Below, in pieces: positions 8,244 to 16,027 of a stretch of DNA of 48,382 nt (its first letter is position 1; each line of letters begins with the position of its first letter). Made by a program: the position numbers and the translations under genes. The notes under the pieces are model-generated. The model searched no databases. It was given only the letters and a program-made list of their open reading frames with translations, and was not told the DNA's origin. Source of the DNA: Catenibacterium sp. co_0103 (GTDB lineage: Bacteria; Bacillota_I; Bacilli_A; Erysipelotrichales; Coprobacillaceae); assembly GCF_004168205.1 (NCBI RefSeq), contig NZ_RCYB01000010.1, positions 1 through 48,382 of the forward strand, in the 5' to 3' direction.

Positions 8244-9368
8244 ATGTCTAAAGGGAAAGAGGGTCTACATTATTTGTCGTTATTTATCATTGTATGTATC
8301 ACAATGAATCTTATTATGATGTGCTTGTTCATTAAGCAGGGATCATCACAGGTTATTAATAAGTATAAGAAACAATTAAAGTATGAAGTCACACTATCAT
8401 CTGATAATGGAATAAGCATCAGAGATGCCAAACAATTAACTACTATTAAAGATGTTAAAACTTATAACTATGAACAACTAGTCAATGCATCTTCACATAC
8501 ACTTAAATCAGTCAATACACGTCTTTCTTTTCCTCGTATTTGTTTGACAGAATTACAAGAAGATACATTTCTTCTTGCAGGTTATTCCTCTATGACGCTG
8601 ATCCAGGACTTTAATTCAAAAGAATATAAACTTAAAGAAGGAAGACTTTTAAACAAGAATGATGAGAATACATCCAATGCAGTGATTTCTTATGCACTTG
8701 CGAAAAATAATAATCTAAGTTTAGGAGACGATATTCAATTAAACACAGAAAAAGGAGATGTATCATTATCTGTTGTAGGAATCTATAAGAATAAAGTAGG
8801 ACTATTAAGTCATTTAAAGCCTTATAATACTATCTTTATCTCTTTATCAAAAGCGCAGTCATTAAGTCATGCTGAACAAACTGTTTCTTCTGTTACTTAT
8901 TATTTAAATAAAAAAAGCCATACAGAAGGCTTTATAAAGAAAGCACAAAGAAAACCATTGGATTGGAATCATCTCCAGCTTACATCCAATGATGCACAAT
9001 ATAATGCATGTGTCTCTATCTTTGAAAATATATGTGATAAGTTAAAGATGATTCCTTTGATTATATTAATTATTAGTTCGCTCTTTTTAATACTTATATG
9101 CCATAAACTATTTAAAACACATAATCTTAGTAAGATACTTATTATCTTTATGATTTCATTTACTATTTCATGTTTCACAAGTCCATCTCTTTCTAAATAT
9201 ACAATTAATACTTATTTATCTCAGCATGATGTGAATATGTCACAAAAAGAAACAAGAAAGATCAAAACAACCTATACACCTAGAATATTAATAGAGTCTA
9301 TTGGTATTACATCTATTATGTATTTAGAAACAGTGATTATCGCTTATAAGAAAAAGATCTCAGCCTAG
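8244..9368 (+). CDS. orphan FtsX/MacB-like permease protein
   Basis: A 374-residue protein. One N-terminal transmembrane helix (about 9-30) leads into an extracytoplasmic domain (about 31-270) resembling the MacB periplasmic-core fold (EGRLLNKNDENTSNAVISYALAKNNNLSLGD, given here in outline, then SVVGIYKN). Hydrophobic segments follow at about 272-288, 295-312 and 350-365. This is the layout of an FtsX-type ABC permease, but the C-terminal membrane domain looks short and poorly conserved and no ATPase gene is adjacent. It may be a cell-envelope protein derived from such permeases. The start has AAGGAGG. Its stop overlaps that of the convergent gene. Confidence 0.55.
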   Translation: MSKGKEGLHYLSLFIIVCITMNLIMMCLFIKQGSSQVINKYKKQLKYEVTLSSDNGISIRDAKQLTTIKDVKTYNYEQLVNASSHTLKSVNTRLSFPRICLTELQEDTFLLAGYSSMTLIQDFNSKEYKLKEGRLLNKNDENTSNAVISYALAKNNNLSLGDDIQLNTEKGDVSLSVVGIYKNKVGLLSHLKPYNTIFISLSKAQSLSHAEQTVSSVTYYLNKKSHTEGFIKKAQRKPLDWNHLQLTSNDAQYNACVSIFENICDKLKMIPLIILIISSLFLILICHKLFKTHNLSKILIIFMISFTISCFTSPSLSKYTINTYLSQHDVNMSQKETRKIKTTYTPRILIESIGITSIMYLETVIIAYKKKISA

Positions 9369-9376
9369 GCTGAGAT
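9357..9376. terminator. bidirectional terminator formed by a perfect 20-bp palindrome
   Basis: The inverted repeat ATCTCAGCC / GGCTGAGAT around a TA centre carries the stop codons of both convergent genes, which overlap by 4 bp. An A-rich stretch lies on its left and a T-rich stretch on its right, so it can act as a terminator on either strand. Confidence 0.75.
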
Positions 9377-10342
9377 TATTTCTTTTGATTTAGAGAATAA
9401 ACCATATATACCACCTGTGTGCATAAATAGTATATTCTTTGCATGATCAAATGTACCTTTTTCTAATTCATAGATTAGTCCATAATACGCTTTGCCTGTA
9501 TATACAGGATCTAGAATAATACCACTATGTCTAGATAAGTCAGAAATAGCTTCTAATTCTTCTTTGCGACTTAAAGAATATCCTCTTCCTACATATCCAT
9601 CAATAATATGAATATGACTTCTCTCTACATCTTTTACATCAAGATGAGGTAATGTATCATCAATAATACTATTAATTTCATTAATAAAGAAATTAGCATC
9701 ATCACATACATTAATACCTACAATATCTTTATGAGCTTGTCTTAATTCATTACCCAAATATAAACCAGTATAAGTTCCTCCAGAACCTACTGCATCAATA
9801 ATAGTATCGAACACAATACCGGTCTTTTTCTCATATTCTAGTATTTCATCAAAAGCATCAATATAGCCTAAAGTACCGATTCCATTACTAGCACCCATAG
9901 GAATAATATAAGGCTTACCACCTTTATCTAATACTTCCTGGTAGACTTCCTGCATCATCTCATCTTTATGTGCTTGAAAATCATCATGTTCCTTTACTCT
10001 TATATCAGCACCAAGCATATGATCTAAAAGGAAGTTGGCTGTTTCAATATTTTCACCAGGTTCTTTTCTAAGTATAAGAATACACTTCAATCCTAGTTTT
10101 GCGGCTACTGCGGCAGTAGATCGACAATGGTTGGATTGGAATCCACCATTAGTGATCAGTGTATCACACCCTAAAGATAAAGCTTCTGCAACACTGTATT
10201 CTAGTTTTCTAATCTTATTACCAGATGCCACACTATCTGTTAAGTCATCTCTTTTCACAAAAATACTTGGTTTATATTTGTTGGAAAGATAGTCTATTTT
10301 TTCAATAGGAGTAGGCAGCTGGGCCAAATGTAGTTTGTTCAT
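9365..10342 (-). CDS. dcyD: D-cysteine desulfhydrase / ACC-deaminase family PLP enzyme
   Basis: A 325-residue fold-type II PLP enzyme. The N-terminus LAQLPTPIEKIDYLSNKY and VKRDDLTDSVASGNKIRKLEY are hallmarks of the D-cysteine desulfhydrase/ACC deaminase family; the Lys of SGNKIRKLEY is the likely PLP Schiff-base residue. TNGGFQSNHCRSTAAVAAKLG contains the substrate-binding SNH motif, and AVGSGGTYTGLYLG is the phosphate-binding loop. The likely reaction is D-cysteine to pyruvate, H2S and ammonia, but family members vary in substrate, so the exact specificity is inferred. It is transcribed divergently from the HD-domain gene. Confidence 0.85.
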   Translation of the reverse strand: MNKLHLAQLPTPIEKIDYLSNKYKPSIFVKRDDLTDSVASGNKIRKLEYSVAEALSLGCDTLITNGGFQSNHCRSTAAVAAKLGLKCILILRKEPGENIETANFLLDHMLGADIRVKEHDDFQAHKDEMMQEVYQEVLDKGGKPYIIPMGASNGIGTLGYIDAFDEILEYEKKTGIVFDTIIDAVGSGGTYTGLYLGNELRQAHKDIVGINVCDDANFFINEINSIIDDTLPHLDVKDVERSHIHIIDGYVGRGYSLSRKEELEAISDLSRHSGIILDPVYTGKAYYGLIYELEKGTFDHAKNILFMHTGGIYGLFSKSKEIISA

Positions 10343-10409
10343 GTAATCACCTCTAAAAATAGTATAGTAGAGATATCAAACAAAATCACACTTTTCTTAC
10401 AAAAAAGTT

Positions 10410-10418
10410 TGGTATAAT
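10410..10418 (+). promoter_or_regulatory. extended -10 promoter of the HD-domain gene
   Basis: TGGTATAAT, about 20 bp upstream of the start codon, with GAGGAG between them. Confidence 0.55.
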
Positions 10419-10438
10419 AGAGACGAGGAGATGTAAAC

Positions 10439-11101
10439 ATGAAAACAATTGGTAAAGATGGTATTTTATTAAGACTCGCAAAAGATATGTATCCTGAAAA
10501 GGATGATTTATCTTCTATTGAAGTAAAAACTTTATTTAATGATATTTGTCATAAGTATATACAAAGAGAAGGAATTTATGATCTTCTTTCATGGCTAGAA
10601 GGTACTGATTTCTATAGAGCACCTGCAAGTACACGTTATCATGGAGATTATGAGGGTGGTTTATGTGACCATAGTCTCCATGTCTATTTCTGCTTTAGAA
10701 GCTATGTAAAAAAGCGTTGTGAACCAGGTTATCATTTATCTATGAGTGAAGAAAGTATAGCATTATGTGCTTTATTTCATGATTTATGCAAGGTTGATAT
10801 TTATAAGACAGAAATGCGTAACAAGAAGAATGCGCAAGGACAATGGGAACAGGTGCCTTTCTATACAATAGAAGATGCATTCCCTGTAGGACATGGTTCT
10901 AAGAGTGTTTATATTATGAATCGCTATTTAAAGCTTACAGATATAGAAACAGCAGCTATTGCCTATCATATGGGCTTTAGCTATGGGGATGATGCCAGAA
11001 CTGTAGGTAATGTATTTGGTCGCTTCCCTGAAGCTTTCGCATTATCTACAGCGGATATGGAAGCTACTTATTTTGTAGAAAATGAACATTGGCCACGATA
11101 A
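10439..11101 (+). CDS. HD-domain phosphohydrolase-like protein
   Basis: A 220-residue soluble protein. Metal-binding residues of an HD domain are visible: H in GGLCDHSLHVYF, the HD pair in ALCALFHDLCKVDIY, and later H residues (VGHGSKSV, AYHMGF). HD proteins hydrolyse phosphate esters, often of nucleotides, or dephosphorylate cyclic nucleotides; nothing here identifies the substrate. The ACALF-HDLCK arrangement is like that in HD proteins of Firmicutes and phages. A second promoter for ybaK starts right after the stop, so the two are adjacent but not necessarily one unit. Confidence 0.75.
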   Translation: MKTIGKDGILLRLAKDMYPEKDDLSSIEVKTLFNDICHKYIQREGIYDLLSWLEGTDFYRAPASTRYHGDYEGGLCDHSLHVYFCFRSYVKKRCEPGYHLSMSEESIALCALFHDLCKVDIYKTEMRNKKNAQGQWEQVPFYTIEDAFPVGHGSKSVYIMNRYLKLTDIETAAIAYHMGFSYGDDARTVGNVFGRFPEAFALSTADMEATYFVENEHWPR

Positions 11102-11103
11102 AG

Positions 11104-11112
11104 TGCTATAAT
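11104..11112 (+). promoter_or_regulatory. extended -10 promoter of the YbaK gene
   Basis: TGCTATAAT begins 3 bases after the preceding stop codon and about 20 bp upstream of the YbaK start. Confidence 0.5.
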
Positions 11113-11131
11113 ATCATCCAAGGTGATATAT

Positions 11132-11617
11132 ATGAAAAAGAGTAAAATTAAAACAAATGCGTTAAGAATGTTAGATCGTGATAAGATTCCTTATGAGATC
11201 AAAACATATGAATATGATGAAGAACATTTAAGTGGTGAACATGTAGCATCACAAGTAGATATGGATGCAGGTGATATCTATAAGACACTTGTATTACATG
11301 AAGACCATGATTATTTAGTATGCTGTATTCCTGTATTAGAGGAAATAGACTTGAAGAAGCTCGCTAAACTATCTGGACATAAGAAGGTAGAAATGCTTCA
11401 TATGAAGGATTTACTAGGTCTTACAGGTTATATGCGTGGAGGTTGTTCTCCTGTTGGCATGAAAAAGAAGTTCCCAACATATTTTGATGCCAGCATAGAA
11501 AAAGACCGTCCTATCGCTCTCTCAGCAGGTAAAAGAGGCTATCAGATGATTGTTTCATCAAAGGATATTACAACTTATTGTGATGCAAAAATAGGGGATG
11601 TAGTGAGAGATCACTAA
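11132..11617 (+). CDS. ybaK: Cys-tRNA(Pro)/Cys-tRNA(Cys) deacylase YbaK/EbsC
   Basis: A 161-residue editing-domain protein that hydrolyses mischarged Cys-tRNA(Pro) in trans. The family pattern is visible: the N-terminal TNALRMLDRDKIPYEIKTYEYD, then VDMDAGDIYKTLVLH with the conserved Lys, then GYMRGGCSPVGMKKKFPTYFD (the G-x-x-S/C-P-x-G segment), ending in AGKRGYQMIVSSKDI. The ATG at 11132 is chosen over an in-frame GTG 9 bases upstream because AAGGTGATAT is correctly spaced to it. Confidence 0.92.
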   Translation: MKKSKIKTNALRMLDRDKIPYEIKTYEYDEEHLSGEHVASQVDMDAGDIYKTLVLHEDHDYLVCCIPVLEEIDLKKLAKLSGHKKVEMLHMKDLLGLTGYMRGGCSPVGMKKKFPTYFDASIEKDRPIALSAGKRGYQMIVSSKDITTYCDAKIGDVVRDH

Positions 11618-11782
11618 CCTCTTTTTATATATCTGTAAGTGTTTACTTAGGAGTTATCGACAAAAACTTATTGATATTCGTAAATATTGCTATTTTATTT
11701 AGAGAAGTATCTAAAATATAAGTGAAAGTTATGAGAAAATAATGTAACTGTAGCGCTTTTTGTTTCTATAGGTTTTTGAAAA

Positions 11783-11791
11783 TGGTATAAT
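11783..11791 (+). promoter_or_regulatory. extended -10 promoter of the phosphoglucomutase gene
   Basis: TGGTATAAT, 25 bp upstream of the start codon, followed by AGAGGTGA. The 198-bp region between ybaK and this gene shows no other clear signal. Confidence 0.55.
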
Positions 11792-11815
11792 AGAACCAAG
11801 AGGTGACGCTTAAAA

Positions 11816-13501
11816 ATGGATATTAATAAGAAATATGAGCAATGGTTAAATTATGAAGGCATGGACGCTTCATTAAAGGCAGAACTTGCCGGAATGACAG
11901 AAGAACAGAAGGAAGATGCTTTCTATAAGAATCTTGAATTCGGTACAGCAGGAATGCGTGGTATTTTAGGTGCTGGTACAAACCGTATGAACATTTATAC
12001 AGTTCGTAAAGCAAATATGGGATTTGCGAAATATGTAGCTAATTTACCAGAAGGTAAAGAACGTGGAGTGGCAATCAGTTATGATAATAGACATATGTCA
12101 TATCGTTTTGCGATTGAATCTGCAAAGATTCTCGCAAAGTTTGGTATTAAGTCTTATATCATGGAATCTTTAAGACCTACTCCAGAATTATCTTTCGCAG
12201 TACGTTATTTAAAATGTGCAGGTGGTATCATGATTACTGCTTCTCATAACCCTAAGGAATATAACGGTTATAAAGTATATGATGATACTGGTTGTCAGTT
12301 AATCCCTGAATGGGGTGATATCGTTGTTGATTATGTAAATGAAATTGATGACGAATTAGAAATCGAACAGATCAGTGATGAAGAAGCTTATCCATTCATT
12401 ACATGGGTAGGAGAAGAAGTAGATGAAGCTTATTATAAAGCTGTAATGGGTATTGAAATCAATCCTGGACTAGATAAGTCTGATTTCAAGATTGTTTATT
12501 CACCACAGCATGGTGCAGATAACATCCCTGTAAGAACATGCTTAAAGAGATTAGGTTATGATATTGTGCCAGTACTTGCACAGTGTGCACCTGATCCAGA
12601 TTATACAAATACTAAGTCTCCAAACCCAGAAGTAGACGCTTCTTATGAATTAGCTATTAAGCTTGCGAAAGAAGTAGATGCTGATGTAGTCGCAATTACA
12701 GACCCAGATGGTGATAGACTTGGTGTTGTCGCAAAGCACAATGGTGAATATGTATTAATGAGTGGTAACCAGAGTGCTGCTGTATATCTTGAATATATCT
12801 TATCTCAGAGAAAAGAGAAGGGTACATTACCTGATAATGCAGTTATGTATAATACTATTGTCACAAGTGATCTTGGTGAATTAGTTGCGAGAAACTATGG
12901 TGTTGATGTTGAAAAGACATTAACTGGATTCAAGTTCATTGGTGATAAAATCAGAAAGTATGAAAAGACTCATGAAAAACAGTTCATCTTCGGTTATGAA
13001 GAAAGCTATGGCTGTGTTGTAGAAGACTTCGTAAGAGATAAAGATGCTGTACAGGCTGTATTACTTGCTGCTGAATGTGGTAACTACTATAAGAAGCAGG
13101 GTAAGGATCTTATTGATGTATTGAATGAATTATATGCTAAGTATGGTACATTCAAGGAATCACAGATTGCCTTAGCAAAGGCTGGCGCTGCAGGTGCTGC
13201 ACGCATTAAAGAAATGATGGATACTTTAAGACAGGATAAGCCTACTGAAATTGGTGGCGTAAAGGTTGTATTAAGTGAAGATTATGCAACAAGTGAACGT
13301 TCTGATGGCACTACAATTGACTTACCTAAGTCAAATGTATTAAAGTATTATCTAGAAGATGGTTCTTGGATTGCTGCTAGACCTTCTGGTACAGAACCTA
13401 AATGTAAATTCTATTTCTCAATTAAGGGTAAAGATGCTAAGGATGCTGCTGATAAGACAGAAGTATTCCATAAAGCAATGATGGAATTAATTGGTGAATA
13501 A
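11816..13501 (+). CDS. pgcA: phosphoglucomutase/phosphomannomutase (alpha-D-phosphohexomutase)
   Basis: A 561-residue cytoplasmic enzyme interconverting hexose 1- and 6-phosphates, feeding UDP-glucose and glycolipid or wall-polymer synthesis. All four motifs are intact: the phosphoserine loop ITASHNPKEYNGYK, the Mg-binding TDPDGDRLG, the sugar-binding FGYEESYGC, and the phosphate-binding ARPSGTEPKCKFY. The length fits the PgcA-type family. The start codon follows AGAGGTGACGCTTAAAA. A terminator-like hairpin separates it from the response-regulator gene. Confidence 0.93.
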   Translation: MDINKKYEQWLNYEGMDASLKAELAGMTEEQKEDAFYKNLEFGTAGMRGILGAGTNRMNIYTVRKANMGFAKYVANLPEGKERGVAISYDNRHMSYRFAIESAKILAKFGIKSYIMESLRPTPELSFAVRYLKCAGGIMITASHNPKEYNGYKVYDDTGCQLIPEWGDIVVDYVNEIDDELEIEQISDEEAYPFITWVGEEVDEAYYKAVMGIEINPGLDKSDFKIVYSPQHGADNIPVRTCLKRLGYDIVPVLAQCAPDPDYTNTKSPNPEVDASYELAIKLAKEVDADVVAITDPDGDRLGVVAKHNGEYVLMSGNQSAAVYLEYILSQRKEKGTLPDNAVMYNTIVTSDLGELVARNYGVDVEKTLTGFKFIGDKIRKYEKTHEKQFIFGYEESYGCVVEDFVRDKDAVQAVLLAAECGNYYKKQGKDLIDVLNELYAKYGTFKESQIALAKAGAAGAARIKEMMDTLRQDKPTEIGGVKVVLSEDYATSERSDGTTIDLPKSNVLKYYLEDGSWIAARPSGTEPKCKFYFSIKGKDAKDAADKTEVFHKAMMELIGE

Positions 13502-13510
13502 CTCATATGG

Positions 13511-13540
13511 GGGCTCTATCTTCGATAGAGTCCTTTATTA
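13511..13540 (+). terminator. terminator between pgcA and the response-regulator gene
   Basis: GGGCTCTATC (13511-13520), loop TTC, GATAGAGTCC (13524-13533, one G-U pair), followed by TTTATTATTT. No separate promoter is seen before the regulator, so partial read-through is likely. Confidence 0.65.
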
Positions 13541-13865
13541 TTTGGAGGTGTAAAATGTATAAATTATTAGTTGTAGAAGATGAAGTACTGATTAGAGATA
13601 TTATTAAAGAATATTTCGCAACAAGAGATTATGAAGTCATTGAAGCTGTAGATGGTTATGATGCTTTAGATAAAGTGAATCAGGATATTGATATGGTCTT
13701 ACTTGATATTATGATGCCAGGAATGGATGGGTATGAAACATGTAAGAAGATCCGTGAAAAATATGATATGCCTATTATTTTTATCAGTGCGTTATCTGAA
13801 ACTGATAATATGCTAGATGGTTATCATGTAGGTGCAGATGATTATATTACTAAACCTTTTAAACC

Positions 13866-13867
13866 TT
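13866..13867. other. attL: predicted TT crossover core
   Basis: Host sequence ending in TTTTAAACC meets TT and then the element end GGCTTAACAG. The right junction has TTAAGCC, TT, CTGTTTTATA. With TT as core, the host half-sites rejoin in frame and the two element half-sites form a near-perfect palindrome. Confidence 0.75.
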
Positions 13868-13894
13868 GGCTTAACAGTGATAAGGAACTAATTT
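13868..13894 (+). repeat. left terminal inverted repeat of the element
   Basis: Begins GGCTTAACAGTGATAAG and matches the reverse complement of 28757-28783 at 23 of 27 positions by hand count (15 of the 17 innermost). This is the pattern of the arms of a serine-recombinase attP. Confidence 0.85.
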
Positions 13895-13938
13895 ACTTAT
13901 CAACTGTTAGCTGACGGTTTCCGGGGTGCATACGGACA

Positions 13939-13980
13939 AATCCCGTCTGATTTCTAACAGGAAGTCAGACGGGATTTTCG
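13939..13980 (+). terminator. terminator-like hairpin at the left end of the element
   Basis: A 12-bp perfect stem, AATCCCGTCTGA (13939-13950) with TCAGACGGGATT (13965-13976), loop 14 nt, followed by TTCGCTTT. It may insulate element genes from transcription of the interrupted regulator. The T run is weak. Confidence 0.6.
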
Positions 13981-14010
13981 CTTTATATTACGAATTATGG
14001 AGGACATACC

Positions 14011-14259
14011 ATGAAAACCTTAATATCTTGTGCCTACAATATGGATAATTGCTGTGTGGAAGTGAAATTCAGCGACGGCAGTATGATTGCGATTGACACT
14101 ATCGCCGTTGAGAACGAGATTGCTGACAATATGTATCAGCGGTCAGAGCTGGATTATTTGATCTACAACGCTCCTTTGGAGTATGCAGACCTTATCTTGA
14201 ACGGCGATCCCGAAACCTATTTGAAAACTGTAACAGAATACAAGCCTTGGGATAGCTGA
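14011..14259 (+). CDS. small DUF6061-like protein
   Basis: An 82-residue acidic, soluble protein (MKTLISCAYNMDNC, VEVKFSDGSMIAIDTIAVE, then an acidic C-terminal half ending EYKPWDS). It resembles the DUF6061 family commonly found near the ends of clostridial mobile elements; the role is unknown. TGGAGG is well placed before the ATG. It lies between two hairpins at the left end and reads toward the Bce operon, and is flanked downstream by a strong terminator. The family name is from memory of similar proteins. Confidence 0.6.
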   Translation: MKTLISCAYNMDNCCVEVKFSDGSMIAIDTIAVENEIADNMYQRSELDYLIYNAPLEYADLILNGDPETYLKTVTEYKPWDS

Positions 14260-14268
14260 CAACACGCT

Positions 14269-14304
14269 GCCCGCAGGAGAAAATCCTGCGGGCGTTTTTC
14301 TGTT
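14269..14304 (+). terminator. terminator between the small DUF6061-like gene and the convergent kinase gene
   Basis: Perfect 10-bp GC-rich stem GCCCGCAGGA / TCCTGCGGGC with loop GAAAA (14269-14293), followed by GTTTTTCTGTTT. Confidence 0.9.
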
Positions 14305-14308
14305 TATA

Positions 14309-15334
14309 TTATTTCCCTCCGTTGGATCTCAATTTAGGAAAGAAGATGACAATCTTGAAGCCCTTTCCCCACTGGGAAGCTGCTTCCAGATGAAGATTTA
14401 GATCGTCGGCCATCTTCTTAACCAGGTAAAGTCCCATACCGGTAGCCTTCTTTCTGCTGTCAGTAGAATCCCCGGTAAAGCCCTTTTGAAAAATGTACGG
14501 CAGATTATATTTTTTTACGCCAATGCCGTTATCTTCAACAGAAAGGATATCTGCGGTCTCCGAATGTATCACGGAAATTGTAAGCATGGGACTATCGCTG
14601 CTATATTTGATGGCATTGCTAACGATTTGTCCCAACATAAACTGAAGTCCTCTACGGTCTGTATAGACTGTTTCAGATTGCAGTTTGTTGAGAATGACAA
14701 ACTGCTTCTCTTCAAGAAGTGGGGCATAGTCCTCCAGAACTTCACCCAAGCAGTCATTCAAATTGACATCCTCAAATCGGTAATCCTTTGTACTGCTCTT
14801 CAACCGGGCATAGTACAGCATCTGCGTGACATCCTCCTGAAGCTGACTGCGGACATAATCCAGCTTTGCTTGCAGGGAAGGAGAGATTTCATCGTTCCGG
14901 TTATCCAAGAGCATGGTCAGCAACGATAGGGGCGTTTTCGCTTCATGTGCCCAGCCCTCCACATATTCTTCATAGTCCTGTAGGGCATCTGCCATACTGT
15001 TACTCTCAGTTTTGTGTTCCTGTAAAACTGATGCCAGAAGCCGGATAGATTCTCCTCCTTCCCGGCTGATGGCACTGAGCAGCCGTTCCTCGTTGCAGAT
15101 GGTAGGATCACTGAGGAAATCCCGGAACAGTTCTCGGCGGGTAGTCTCCCGCTTGTTTAGTACAAACAGAATCGCTGAAAACAAAAGGAGGCTTGTCAGA
15201 ACTACTAACCCAATCAAGGGTTGAAATGCCTGAATGTCAGAAATCCAAAGAATGATAGCACAAAAGCAATCCACGCCCAACAGCAACAATAGCCAGGGGT
15301 AGTATCGCTCTGTTATGCGCCAAAGCTGCTTCAT
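14309..15334 (-). CDS. BceS-type intramembrane-sensing histidine kinase
   Basis: A 341-residue kinase. Two closely spaced transmembrane helices (about 13-31 and 38-58) with only a few residues between them leave no extracellular sensor domain, which is the hallmark of kinases that sense through a partner BceAB transporter. The H-box is EGWAHEAKTPLSLL with phospho-acceptor His130; the N-box is GQIVSNAIKYS, the G1 box DNGIGV and the G2 box GMGLYLVKKM. The start codon overlaps the stop of the response-regulator gene (ATGA). Together with the adjacent transporter it should detect and answer peptide antibiotics such as bacitracin or lantibiotics. The specific drug is not determinable. Confidence 0.88.
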   Translation of the reverse strand: MKQLWRITERYYPWLLLLLGVDCFCAIILWISDIQAFQPLIGLVVLTSLLLFSAILFVLNKRETTRRELFRDFLSDPTICNEERLLSAISREGGESIRLLASVLQEHKTESNSMADALQDYEEYVEGWAHEAKTPLSLLTMLLDNRNDEISPSLQAKLDYVRSQLQEDVTQMLYYARLKSSTKDYRFEDVNLNDCLGEVLEDYAPLLEEKQFVILNKLQSETVYTDRRGLQFMLGQIVSNAIKYSSDSPMLTISVIHSETADILSVEDNGIGVKKYNLPYIFQKGFTGDSTDSRKKATGMGLYLVKKMADDLNLHLEAASQWGKGFKIVIFFPKLRSNGGK

Positions 15335-16008
15335 GGAGCCACCCCCGTTTCCAGACGATAGCCCATCCCACGAACCGCAACGATTCGCTGCTTCATCTCA
15401 AGACCGGACATCGTCTTTTTCAGCCTGGTCAGATTAACCTGCAAGGCATTTTCGTCTATGTATTCCGTGGTTCCCCATAGTGCTATGCAAAGTTGCTCCG
15501 TCGTGACCAGAGCATCGCCGCCGGACAAAAGAGCAACCAACAGTTTTCCCTGATTTTTTGGAAGCACGACAGAGGTATTATGAATATAAAGCGTGTAGGT
15601 CTGCTGGTCTAACAGGAAATCTGGTCCCTCTATGAGATTGGTACGGCCTTCATACCTTTTGAGAATATTGGATACCCTGGCAAGAAGCCGGTCTTTTCTG
15701 CACGGCTTCGTCAAATATTCATCGGCACCCAAGTGGAACGCTTGCAGTTCATCCTTTACCTGATCTCTGGAAGTTAGTACCAGGACGGGGATAGCGGTTT
15801 TATTCTTTAGTTCCTGGCAGATTTGAAAGCCACTGATCTCCGGCAAATTCAGGTCTAAGATCACAAGGTCAGGACGGAGGGCTGCCAGGAGCCGAGCGGC
15901 ATCTTCAAACTCGGTGATTGCCTCCGCAAGATACCCGTCCTTTTGGAGCATATTGCAGAGTTCTTCCCGCATATAGACTTCATCTTCCACAACAGCAATT
16001 CTTTTCAC
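15331..16008 (-). CDS. BceR-type OmpR-family response regulator
   Basis: A 225-residue regulator with an intact receiver (Glu8-Asp9, phospho-acceptor Asp52 in LVILDLNLPE, LTSRD, YLTKPC) and a C-terminal winged-helix domain (VTTEQLCIALWG ... NALQVNLTRLKKTM ... VRGMGYRLE). The start is taken as the GTG at 16008, preceded by AAGGAGG at 7 nt. An upstream in-frame TTG at 16026 lies within the ribosome site. It is expected to activate the bceA promoter upstream. It is 19 bp downstream of the permease gene and overlaps the kinase gene. Confidence 0.88.
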   Translation of the reverse strand: MKRIAVVEDEVYMREELCNMLQKDGYLAEAITEFEDAARLLAALRPDLVILDLNLPEISGFQICQELKNKTAIPVLVLTSRDQVKDELQAFHLGADEYLTKPCRKDRLLARVSNILKRYEGRTNLIEGPDFLLDQQTYTLYIHNTSVVLPKNQGKLLVALLSGGDALVTTEQLCIALWGTTEYIDENALQVNLTRLKKTMSGLEMKQRIVAVRGMGYRLETGVAP

Positions 16009-16027
16009 GACAGCACCTCCTTCCAAA

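Larger units (their letters stand above)
13555..13914 (+). pseudogene. OmpR-family response regulator, N-terminal part, interrupted by the mobile element
   Basis: Codons 1-104 encode a receiver domain: acidic pair Glu8-Asp9, phospho-acceptor Asp51 (VLLDIMMPGMDG), the conserved Ser/Thr position in FISALSE, and the Lys of DDYITKPFKP. After Pro104 the sequence crosses into the element and reads 15 foreign residues to a stop. Helix alpha-5 of the receiver and the whole DNA-binding domain are lost; the missing half is at 28785-29135. The ATG at 13555 is preceded by TTGGAGGTG; an in-frame ATG at 13507 lies in the upstream terminator and is unlikely. The 119-residue stub could still be made and compete for phosphate, which is inference. 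Confidence 0.9.

Noticed and set aside
14309..16008. VanRS-type glycopeptide-resistance regulators.
   Set aside because: The kinase has no extracellular domain and is followed by BceAB-like transporter genes; no van ligase or dehydrogenase genes exist nearby.
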